From assembly GCA_963738135.1 (NCBI GenBank), contig CAVTVK010000005.1, forward strand, positions 543,781 to 607,780: a stretch of 64,000 nucleotides of DNA, given 5' to 3'. Source of the stretch: Bog-473 sp963738135 (GTDB lineage Bacteria; Actinomycetota; Acidimicrobiia; Acidimicrobiales; RAAP-2). The notes under the pieces are model-generated. The model worked only from the letters and a program-made list of their open reading frames with translations. It ran no database searches and had not been told where the DNA came from. Each line of letters opens with the position of its first letter. Position 1 is the first letter of the stretch. Positions 53,654 through 61,391 of this stretch are shown piece by piece. Both the position numbers and the translations under genes were made by a program.

Positions 53654-53882
53654 GAGCACCCTCCTTTGGGTTGATGGGCAACCGCGAGGGCACTCCTGAT
53701 TTGGATCTGGTGCACACACTCCTCTTTTGAGCCACTCCGCGGTCAAGGTCCAGACGAGTGGCATCTCGTAAGAAAGCCAGCCGGTTGGACCGGCGGCAGG
53801 CACTTAAGGGAGCCAGCCCGTCAGGACCTCTAAACGCTACGGATCAGCCGTTGCGTCTGCTCAAAGTCTCAATCAGGCACTT
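53654..53882 (-). ncRNA. Candidate bridge RNA region of IS110 element A
   Basis: In IS110-family elements of the IS621 type, the non-coding end 5' of the recombinase gene encodes a bridge RNA with donor- and target-binding loops. Here the 229 bases before the transposase are non-coding and similar in many blocks to the same region of element B (GGGCACTCCTG, TGAGCCACTCCG, AACGCTACGGATCA). The fold itself was not computed. Confidence 0.3.
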
Positions 53883-53901
53883 CGGGGATCCGCTGTCGTA
53901 C

Positions 53902-54547
53902 TTATGGGTGACCTCGCCCGGATACTTCGCGGGCCACGATTCGGAAAGGCACGATCATGACCACTGCGATGGCGAAGTAGAGCACGATCGCCACGAGCGG
54001 TATCAGGAAGCTGAGCAGAATCGTCACGAGGTAAGCCACAACGGCGAATCGGAACTTCTTGCGTGCTTCCTCTAAGTCTGGATCGTCCACGACGCGGTGA
54101 GCGAAGGTGCGCTCGTCGGACATAGTGGCTCAATACAGCAAACAGGAGTCGGATCGCCAGCAGGGTGCACCCGTAGACAACAGCGGCCACCCGTTGCCAA
54201 CTCGTGGTCTTGTCCAAGGCGTCCGCAACCAGTCGCGTTGGAAACGGTAGAAACGAAACCACCAGCAGGAACAGCAGATTCAACCGGAGGAAGATCCGGT
54301 CGACCCGATCCACAGAATCGGTCAGACCGTGGTGGGCGATCCAGGCGCCGCCGATCGTGAGGAAGCTGACGAGATAGGCCAAGTAGGACGGCCAGCCACG
54401 CAGGAACTGGTGCAACGGGGAACCTGGAGGCCGGATTGCGACATCGAGCACGAGCAACGTGATAGCGATGGCCAGGACGCCGTCACTGAACGCCTCCATC
54501 CGGCTTTTTCCCAAAGTGGCGCTCGGGGTCTTCTCGTCGTCTGCCAT
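53902..54547 (-). pseudogene. TMEM175-like (DUF1211) potassium channel protein, one frameshift
   Basis: From ATG 54547 the reading KSRMEAFSDGVLAIAITLLV has the signature RxxxFSDxxxAI of TMEM175 channels. The helices SYLAYLVSFLTIGGAWIAHH, FLRLNLLFLLVVSFLPFPTR and YGCTLLAIRLLFAVLSHYV follow. Near 54118 the frame changes, and the sequel SDERTFAHRVVDDPDLEEAR, then FAVVAYLVTILLSFLIPLVA, runs to 53902 and supplies the last helices. It is a K+-selective leak channel in bacteria. It lies between the two IS110 elements, as cargo in a composite-like arrangement. The break could be an indel error. Confidence 0.75.
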
Positions 54548-54807
54548 GACCACCTCCCCAGTCAAAACGACGGTAGCAATCCCAGGTGCCCCCCATACGC
54601 CGGGAAGGTGACACCGTGCGAATCCTCTTTGTGTCAAGACCCCTGTTTCAAGGTATTTCGGGCGCGACGAGTCGAGCCGTCACGGAACGACGTAGCGGCG
54701 TAGGATTTCTTTGGGTTCGGGAGTGACTTCGCCGAAGAGCCGGCCGTGCAGGGTGAAGAGCCGGTCACGCAGGCTTCGAGTCGTTCCCTAGTGTCCTCCC
54801 GGACCCC

Positions 54808-55826
54808 TTATTGAGCGTCGAGGACCAGTTGGCGATAGATGGCGTTCGAGACGTGGCGCTTGAGCGAACGAAGCGCCTCTCGCTTGGTCTTTCCTTCGGC
54901 CACTCGGCGCTCGAAGTAATCCCGACCTTGAGTGGCGGGCTGACGAATCTGGGTGATAGCCGTCATGTGGACGGCGTGATTGAGCATCCGGTTGCCTCGC
55001 TGGGAAACTCGATGCACACCCGACCCCCTGAAGAGAACTCAACGGGCGCGGTTCCGTTGTAAGAGGCGTAAGCATCGCGGTTGGCGAAGCGCCGGACGTC
55101 GCCGCTGGAACCGATTAGCTGTGCGGCGAGAACAGGCCCGACTCCATAGATCTGTGTGACCGAGGTCCCCGAGGCCTTGACCGCTTCTTTGATGCGCTGC
55201 TCCGATGTCTTGTGTTGGACCTCAATGCGGCACAGCTCCTCGTAGAGCTCAGTGGCGAGCTCGTAGCGAATCCGCTCCGTCGGGGTCGAGGGCTCGAGCC
55301 TCGACAGGAGGGATTCGGCGTCAGAAGCGTTCATTTTCTTGGCAATTCCGCCCGGAGCGAGCTCTTGGAAGAGGGCGTGGAGCCGGCAGACCACCCGGAT
55401 GCGGTGGCTCACGATGTCGCTGTTGCGCTTGGACAAAAGACGCAGGACCTCGGCGTGATTGGCCGGCTCGACGACTCGCAGCCTCGGAGTGCGCAAGGCG
55501 GCCAAGGCGACCGACAGGGCATCGTTGGGATCGTTCTTGTTGGACCTCTTCGTCGCCAATACCCGCACCCGGGAGGCCAGCGTCGGTGGCACGTCGAGAA
55601 CCGCCTCGCCTCGCGCCACGAGCTGTTGGGCCAACAGGTAGCCGAGGCCGCCGGCCGACTCGATGGCCCAGGTGCGCTTCTCGAATGGCTCGGCCCAGCT
55701 CAACAACTGGTCCACCTGACGACGGGTGGCGCGCACCTTGACGCTCGAGAGCGGTTCTTCGCCCCCATCTATGGCCACCGCGGTGTGCGAAGCCTTATGG
55801 GGGTCAATGCCGATCACCACTTTCAT
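54808..55826 (-). pseudogene. IS110-family transposase (element B), one frameshift
   Basis: Reading from ATG 55826 gives MKVVIGIDPHKASHTAVAID, KRTWAIESAGGLGYLLAQQL, KNDPNDALSVALAALRTPRL and TQIYGVGPVLAAQLIGSSGD, ending with SYNGTAPVEFSSGGRV. There the frame breaks near 55012 (a T seems missing between GTG and GCAT). The rest, HRVSQRGNRMLNHAVHMTAI, then KREALRSLKRHVSNAIYRQL, runs in the next frame to 54808. Without correction the protein lacks its last 65 residues and should be inactive. Confidence 0.85.
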
Positions 55827-56052
55827 AGGGTCCTCCTTGGTCGTATGGAAGCCACGGAGGGCACTCCTGCTTGCAGATGGTTGTGCTCGATCCTCTTATG
55901 AGCCACTCCGTAGCGAAGCCCGGAGGAGACGCCTTTCGCATGGAAGCCAACCGGCAGACGCTGGTGGCAGGCACTTCGAGAGCGACCTCACCCGGACTTC
56001 TCAACGCTACGGATCACCCGCAGGGTCTGCAGGAAGTCTCAAGCAGGCACTT
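55827..56052 (-). ncRNA. Candidate bridge RNA region of IS110 element B
   Basis: These 226 bases before the transposase of element B share ordered blocks with the same region of element A. Covariation between the two copies would support an RNA fold. None was computed here. Confidence 0.3.
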
Positions 56053-56063
56053 TCGGGCTAGAG

Positions 56064-56736
56064 CTACGACGCTCCGATGGCCTGGGCCATCAGGACCACC
56101 CCAGATAAAAAATAGAACGGACATGACTGTTGCGTTGTTCTGGCCGAGCCAGGCCTTCCACCCGGCAAGGACCTCACGCGACCGATCTCCGAGGAAAACC
56201 GTCACCAGAATCGGAGCTGCGATCCCCAATACAGCGACCACAACGTAAATGGCGATCGCAGCAACCAGTTGACCATCTGAGAGCGTGAATGATGCAATGG
56301 TCGCGGCGGCGGCGAGCCCCACGACCACGTTCTTAGGATTAGCGGCACCAAGTGCCAGACCAGCGGCTAATGACTTCCCCGGCCGAAACGCGGCGATCCC
56401 GTCCATCCACTTCGGCATGGTTCCTTCCCTCCCATCTCTGGGCCGACCACGGAACTTTTGCACTGCCGCCACCACCAAGTACACGCCGAGCACAAGCTTT
56501 AGCCATGCCACCCAGGTCGAATGTCCAGAGCTTGGGGAAAGATCGACCGCTTCTGCGATAGCAATGCACGCAACCAGCACGCCAGCCACGCCTGCAACGA
56601 ACCCGGCGACGAACAATGACGCATTGACCAGGGGCCTCTTCGTAAAGAGCAGGAGGATGACGGGAATGATGTTGATCGGAGAGATGGTCACGACTAGTGC
56701 CAGCGGGAGTATTTCCGCCACGACGACCTTCAACAA
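56064..56736 (-). pseudogene. GAP-family (Sap/sulfolipid-1-addressing-like) membrane protein, frameshift near the C-terminus
   Basis: From ATG 56736 the protein reads AEILPLALVVTISPINIIPV, ILLLFTKRPLVNASLFVAGF, WLKLVLGVYLVVAAVQKFRG and LALGAANPKNVVVGLAAAAT, the pattern of GAP/Sap proteins, a LysE-like transporter group. With the T run at about 56105-56110 shortened by one base, the end becomes MSVLFLSGVVLMAQAIGAS and a stop at 56064, as family members end. Without it the frame runs into the IS110 end and stops at 56014. An indel in the homopolymer is the simplest cause. Confidence 0.75.
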
Positions 56737-57369
56737 GGCGCTCCCCTCGATCCGTGCGAGACGAAGCTAACCGTTAGAAGTCACTACTGGGTTAATCATG
56801 GGGGTATCCCAGTACGCCGGATTGGGGCGCCATGTATCACGCGCCCAACCCTCGACCTCTGCTTGACGCCATTGCACGCCGGCGCCGACTCGCCTGGGGG
56901 GTGACGTGGCCGGTCCTAACCCTCCCGACTGGGGGGTTGGGCCGCGTCGGCGGATGCACCCCCGTTGTCCGAAGGCTGCACGGCGTGGAAGACTTCCGAG
57001 CGGCGACGCCGGGATCCCGCCAATCCCCCCAGGGAGGGCTTCGCTTGTTCCTCCCACCGGCGGCGCCACCCGCGAGACGACCCCGGTACGCAAGTTCGGC
57101 CGGGGCCGCCTCGTAATACCCGACAGAACCGCCCCTGGCGGATTGAAGGGGTGCCTACTTTGGCTCTTGGCTCCCCGCTGGGGCGACAGCCTGTTGCGCC
57201 CACGGCGCCACCCGGCCAGACTCAGTTTTGGCAGCCGACCCATCAGACCCGCCGTCATGGTGGAGTCGGGCGCGCCTTTCAGGGGGTGAGGATTTAGCCC
57301 CCAACCTTGGGTCGCCTCTCAGGGTTGGGGCGCGCCCAGGCTCATCTCTCGCCATAGAGCGAGACTCAC
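56737..57369. other. Very GC-rich region without a supported gene
   Basis: Frames are open on both strands in these 633 bases because of composition only (runs such as CCCCCCAGGGAGGG). There are no family motifs. A hairpin (57298-57332) with CCCCAACCTT and AGGGTTGGGG lies downstream of the minus-strand lipoprotein gene and may end its transcript. Confidence 0.4.
57298..57332 (-). terminator. Possible terminator of the lipoprotein gene
   Basis: CCCCAACCTT and AGGGTTGGGG pair over 10 bases with one mismatch, and a shorter stem, TCTCGC with GCGAGA (57346-57363), precedes it on the minus strand. Both lie within 75 bases after the lipoprotein stop. Confidence 0.35.
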
Positions 57370-57728
57370 TTAGTTCCTGGACTCGTCCTTTTTGAGCTGA
57401 TCATCGGCTACTTGGAGGTTGAACTCGTCGGCCTTGAGCTTGGCCTCGTCTTTGCGTTCCTGCGTCTTGTCTTGGCGCAAGTGGTGACGCGTCGGCGAAG
57501 GACAGGCCTGCCCCAGGGATTGGAGGGCAGCACATTGACTCGCGTCGAGCCCCGTATCGTCGGCGACATTCTCTTTATCGGTCGAAACCATGGCCTTTTC
57601 TTGGTTCACTTGGTCCTAAACCCGTTCACGGCCTGTTGGTCCTGGGCGAGAGAGCGTGTTGAGCTGCACCCCGCCGCCAATGCCACGACAATGACGGCAA
57701 GGACTGCCCATCGTCTCGCCTGCGTCAT
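57370..57728 (-). pseudogene. Small lipoprotein, probable frameshift
   Basis: From ATG 57728 the reading MTQARRWAVLAVIVVALAAG continues CSSTRSLAQDQQ, a lipoprotein signal with lipobox LAAGC. It stops after 40 codons at TGA 57606-57608. The next frame starts GTG 57609 (NQEKAMVSTDKENVADDTG) and continues with the charged DKTQERKDEAKLKADEFNLQ to 57370. One base less at about 57610 would join both into a lipoprotein of about 118 residues. Two overlapping short genes (GTGA) are the less likely reading. The function is unknown. Confidence 0.45.
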
Positions 57729-57792
57729 CCTGAGAGCGTAAATGACACGAGCGGGGCGGCCCAGGAACGCTCCCCCCGTCTACCCTCGTCCG

Positions 57793-58011
57793 ATGGCGAT
57801 GCCCGAACCCGGCGACCCCTGTCCAGGATTCATCTCCGAGGCAGGACGGTGCTGGCAGATGGTGTACGACCACAACCTCCAGGCGACCCATTGCGCTGAG
57901 GCGCCAGCATGGACCGGGCGGTGGTTTTCGCCTCGAGGCGACCGCTGGTGGGCCGTGTGGGCGTGCCCTGACCACCTGGACGGGCTGAGGGAGTTCGGGC
58001 GGCGGCGCTAG
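57793..58011 (+). CDS. Small Cys/Trp-rich protein of unknown family
   Basis: The 72-residue protein reads MAMPEPGDPCPGFISEAGRC, then WQMVYDHNLQATHCAEAPAW, and ends RWWAVWACPDHLDGLREFGR. Four Cys (10, 20, 34, 58) and two His (33, 61), with C-x2-H at 58-61, suggest a zinc site. A damaged paralogue lies 5.6 kb upstream at 52159-52447, where all four Cys are kept. ATG 57793 is chosen because conservation with the copy begins here; ATG 57742 would add a poor N-terminus. I do not recognise the family. Confidence 0.6.
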   Translation: MAMPEPGDPCPGFISEAGRCWQMVYDHNLQATHCAEAPAWTGRWFSPRGDRWWAVWACPDHLDGLREFGRRR

Positions 58012-58070
58012 CAGCGATCAAGGCTTATACCCTCGATTCCTCAATCCTCATCTTCTTCAGATTGTAAGGG

Positions 58071-59315
58071 TCATTCATTCTCGCATTTGAAGGTTTGAAC
58101 GCTTGCGCCAGGGCACCACGCGTACACCTGGAAGCCATCGCTGTCGTAGACGATCCCGTTGGCCACTATCGGGCTGCCGGCCGATCCTCCGGTGGACCGC
58201 TGCAATAAGAGCAACCCATCGGTCACGCGCAGGGCATAGATGCTCCCTGAGTTGTTGCCGACGTAGACGATCCCATTGGCAACCGCCGGTGATGACCACA
58301 CAAAACCGCCGGTGTTGTAGGCCCAGACCTTTGCCCCCGTGGTCGCGTTCAACGCGTAGACCTTGCCGTCGTCGGAGCCGATGTAGACGATCCCATTGGC
58401 AACCGCCGGCGAGGAGCGCACGGCGGTGTCGTTATCAATGAAGGCGGGCCCGGTGGCGTAGGTCCACACCGTCGCACCCGTCGTCGCGTTCAACGCGTAG
58501 ACCTTGCCGTCGTCGGAGCCGATGTAGACGATCCCATTGGCAACCGCCGGCGACGATTTCACCACGGCACCAGTGGTGGCGGTCCAGACGATCGCTCCCG
58601 TCGTCGCATTGAGCGCGTAGACCTTGTGGTCGTCCGTTCCGACGTAGACCATGCCGTAGGCCACGGCCGGCGACGACTGAACGACGTTGTTGCCGATTCT
58701 GACGGCCCAGCGCGTGGCTCCCGTCGCCGCGTCCAGCGCGTAGACGTTGTCTTGGCCGTTGTCAGTGCCGATGTAGACGACCCCATTGGACACCGCTGGC
58801 GAGGAGCGCACTGCGCCGCCATCAGTGACGGTCCAGATGGTTGACCCTGCCGTTGCGGTCCCCGTGCTGGCGTCCAGGGCGTAGATCTTGCCGTCGATGG
58901 AGCCGACGTAGAGGACACCGTTGGCGTATGCCGGCGAGGAGGTCACGCCGCCGCCGGTGGTGTGGGTCCAATAGATTGCCCCTGTCGTCGCGTTCAACGC
59001 GTAGACCTTGCCGTTGGTTGAACCGACATAGAGAATCGGGGCGGCCACCGCCGGCGACGAGCCCCAAGAACCGCCGATCGTGCTCGTCCAGAGCTGCTGG
59101 GTGCTCGCGATATTGCTCTGGCTGACGCCGGTGTCAGGACTTGAGCGACCGCCGGACACGTTGTAGCCGAACTGGGTCCAGTCGCACGCACTCAGCACCA
59201 AGGCCAGTGGCGCAAGGACGAGCAAAAAGCACCGCCGAGCACGCGGGATGCGCATCCAGCTCTGGTTGAGTCTCGAGACTCCCACCGTTGTGCCTGCGCC
59301 CGATCCTGTGTCCAT
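58071..59315 (-). CDS. PQQ-type beta-propeller repeat lipoprotein
   Basis: The 414-residue protein starts at ATG 59315 behind GGGGAGGG. It has a long signal (CFLLVLAPLALVLSACDWTQ) with lipobox LSAC. About seven to eight blades follow, such as SSPAVANGIVYIGSDDGKVY and ALNATTGAIVWTATTGAVVK, with the A-x-D/N-x-x-T-G-x-x-x-W signature of PQQ-like repeats. There are no known PQQ cofactor residues, so a scaffold or binding role as in BamB-like proteins is likely. Several blades are near-identical at DNA level (AACGCGTAGACCTTGCCGTC recurs at about 58352, 58490 and 58994), so recent blade copying is likely. Confidence 0.85.
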   Translation of the reverse strand: MDTGSGAGTTVGVSRLNQSWMRIPRARRCFLLVLAPLALVLSACDWTQFGYNVSGGRSSPDTGVSQSNIASTQQLWTSTIGGSWGSSPAVAAPILYVGSTNGKVYALNATTGAIYWTHTTGGGVTSSPAYANGVLYVGSIDGKIYALDASTGTATAGSTIWTVTDGGAVRSSPAVSNGVVYIGTDNGQDNVYALDAATGATRWAVRIGNNVVQSSPAVAYGMVYVGTDDHKVYALNATTGAIVWTATTGAVVKSSPAVANGIVYIGSDDGKVYALNATTGATVWTYATGPAFIDNDTAVRSSPAVANGIVYIGSDDGKVYALNATTGAKVWAYNTGGFVWSSPAVANGIVYVGNNSGSIYALRVTDGLLLLQRSTGGSAGSPIVANGIVYDSDGFQVYAWCPGASVQTFKCENE

Positions 59316-59650
59316 GTCACCCTCCCCAGAATGCAATGTGCGTTGTACAGCCACAGTTGTAACAACATCAGCTGAAAAAGGACTGGGCTATAGCTCGGAT
59401 TGGCCTAAGTCTGGGTGATGGCATTCGACGCTCGTTGATCATCCCCATATCCGACGGCCTCCCTACTCGCTCGACGGATGAGGGCAAGTCTTACTCCTAC
59501 GGCGGTTGCAACTCTGGACATTTGGCGACAGACTTTTGACATCTGGAGCCAGAGGCCTCAGCCCTACCACTGCCCCAGTTCGCCGGGACGTGGGCAACTG
59601 CCACAGGTAGAAGCGGCTACCAAGGCGATGCCACCTATTGTCGAGCATCC
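59316..59650. other. Intergenic region, no gene recognised
   Basis: These 335 bases lie between two minus-strand genes. A somewhat AT-rich part (59336-59420) may hold the promoter of the propeller lipoprotein. No other feature is seen. Confidence 0.4.
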
Positions 59651-60418
59651 TCAGCGAGTGGACAGGCTTACCGTGGAGTGTTCCACCACCCTGGCGCCCG
59701 CTGCAGGCGTTTGTGAGATGACCGAGGTTGCGACAGGGCTGACATAGCCCGCGTTCAGACACACCTTGGCCAGTACTGATGCAGCAGCTAACGAGCTCAT
59801 CCCATCGACGTTGGGAACCGTGACCGACGGTAGTGCGGCGCCGGGCTGATCGGCGCAGGGCGCAAGCGGTGGAGGATTCTTGGGTGACTTCAGGTGCAGG
59901 ACGACCCGGTTAGGGGCATGCGTGAGGCCGGACAGGCCCACGATATTGACCTTCGTGACGTAGCGACCCTCGGGCAGGGGAGGCGAGCCGGCCACGGTGC
60001 ACCACGGGAGGCTCGACGTTGGGTGCGAGCCCCCTGCGGGTTGGGGTTGTACGCACCCAGCGTAAGTGGTGATGACTCTTACCGGGAATCGGTTGGGGCC
60101 AGGTGCCAACCTGACTGTCGCCGCGCAACCGACCAAGAGTTGACCGAACGGGTAGGAGTTCACTTGCCCGCTAAGACCAACGGCTAGCCACCCGTCGCTC
60201 GCGCAGGTATCGACGGTGACCACTCTTGCTGTCGTATTGGTCAAGACAACCGTTCCCCTAATCGCTTGTCCAGCAACGGCCCGGTGTTGTACCAGGATGA
60301 CTTGGACCTGGATGGGGCGATGGGGCGATCCGCTGGCAGCGGCGGTCACGGTAACGCTGCCCAAGATCAAGATGCTCAGGGCCACGCTGGCCAGAGTGCT
60401 GGTGCCCCTCGTCATCAT
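59651..60418 (-). CDS. Secreted protein with a C-terminal PASTA domain
   Basis: The 255-residue protein has a signal peptide (ASVALSILILGSVTVTAAAS), then a beta-rich domain (QVQVILVQHRAVAGQAIRGT, VVLTNTTARVVTVDTCASDG) with several Cys. At about residues 195-255 there is a PASTA module (VTVPNVDGMSSLAAASVLAK, ISQTPAAGARVVEHSTVSLS). PASTA modules bind peptidoglycan or beta-lactams when linked to kinases or penicillin-binding proteins; here no kinase is attached, so a cell-wall-bound extracellular protein is likely. It is alone on the minus strand between the lipoprotein and the ABC gene. Confidence 0.78.
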   Translation of the reverse strand: MMTRGTSTLASVALSILILGSVTVTAAASGSPHRPIQVQVILVQHRAVAGQAIRGTVVLTNTTARVVTVDTCASDGWLAVGLSGQVNSYPFGQLLVGCAATVRLAPGPNRFPVRVITTYAGCVQPQPAGGSHPTSSLPWCTVAGSPPLPEGRYVTKVNIVGLSGLTHAPNRVVLHLKSPKNPPPLAPCADQPGAALPSVTVPNVDGMSSLAAASVLAKVCLNAGYVSPVATSVISQTPAAGARVVEHSTVSLSTR

Positions 60419-60583
60419 TCTGATTATGACGCAAGTGCTGGGGAATCGGTTCGGACTACTGGTGCCCCTGTAGGCAGGGACGGGGTGCCACCATGCGGCA
60501 CTTCCGGGCTAGGCGGGGAAGGGGCGTCCCTCTCGGTAACCGGCAGTTGCGGACGGTCGGCTATGTCGAGTGAGGGTGTGCGG

Positions 60584-61308
60584 TCATGGGGGGTCACCGG
60601 AGAGAAAGGCGCGCACCGATGCGGGAGCGTCGGTGGCGACGGCGTGTGGGTGTGACGCGTGGGCGATGCGTCCATCGATGACGACGAGAACGTGGTCTGC
60701 GACCCGTCGCATCTGGGCGAGGTCGTGCGTCACCCACACCACGGCCACTCCGCTGACTGCCAGTGTTCTTGCCAACTCCTCTAGTCCGACGCGTTGCGCC
60801 GGGTCCACTGAGGAGGTGACTTCGTCCATGAGGACCATCTCGGGCTCGGTCACGAGCGTGCGAGCCAGGCAGACCCGTTGAGCCTCCCCGCCCGAGAGTT
60901 CGGTGGCCTCCCGGTCAAGGAAGGAGGGGTCTAGGCCCATCTGCCCAAGCACGGAGACGGCATCGGCGTCGCTGATAGCGGGCTCGGCCACTTGGAGGTT
61001 CTGGCGCACTGTGCCCGGAAAGGGGGTCGGACGTTGAAACACCATTCCTACCTGTCGCCGGAGTCGCAGCGGATCGAGAGTGGCAACGTCGTCACCATCG
61101 AAGAGCACTCGCCCGGCGCTCGGCACCTCCAAACGGTTGCAGCATCGCAGCAAGGTGGACTTGCCGGAACCCGATGGGCCGACGATGGCGGTGACCCCGC
61201 TCCAGGGCACGAAGCCGCAGGCATCGTCGAGCCTGCGCCGATCGCCATCGGCAACAGTCAGATGGTCAAAGACAAAGCGGTGTCGACCCGGTTCGATCCC
61301 CGCATCAT
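60584..61308 (-). pseudogene. ABC transporter ATP-binding protein (phosphate/amino-acid type), N-terminus out of frame
   Basis: From 61210 down the frame is intact: GVTAIVGPSGSGKSTLLRCC (Walker A), VGMVFQRPTPFPGTVRQNL, ELSGGEAQRVCLARTLVTEP (signature), MVLMDEVTSSVDP (Walker B) and VVWVTHDLAQMRRVADHVLV. The homologous N-terminus (RFVFDHLTVADGDRRRLDDA) lies upstream in the same frame but has no start codon before a TGA. An ATG pair at 61305-61308 in the next frame (MMRGSNRVDT) would reach it after one frameshift near 61280. No permease gene is adjacent. It could also be an orphan starting at GTG 61210. Confidence 0.7.
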
Positions 61309-61391
61309 CTCAGGTCCAGCGCGGGTCCTGAGTCCGTGCCACGATGCCTGACGGGCAGTACGGCAGCCGAGCAAACGGGAGGAGTGCGGTC

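Larger units (their letters stand above)
52448..53882 (-). mobile_element. IS110-family element A
   Basis: About 1435 bp. The left border starts CGAATCCTCTTTG and the right border ends CAGGCACTT; element B has the same two ends at the same distance (54619-56052). Both have about 170 bp after and 230 bp before the transposase, and related sequence in these flanks. There are no terminal inverted repeats, as expected for IS110. Borders were set by comparing the two copies only. Confidence 0.75.
54619..56052 (-). mobile_element. IS110-family element B (diverged copy)
   Basis: About 1434 bp with the same end sequences as element A (CGAATCCTCTTTG at 54619, CAGGCACTT ending 56052). The transposase and flanks are clearly homologous but not identical to element A, so the two arrived separately or diverged long ago. 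Its right end stops 12 bp from the corrected stop codon of the GAP-family gene. Confidence 0.75.

Noticed and set aside
56823..57297. Gene in the GC-rich stretch after the GAP gene
   Set aside because: Frames are open in several registers because of composition; no ribosome site, motif or codon bias supports any of them.
61285..61310. T-arm-like word GGTTCGATCCCCG
   Set aside because: The flanking bases do not form a 5-bp T stem and no cloverleaf is possible; it lies in the N-terminal region of the ABC gene.
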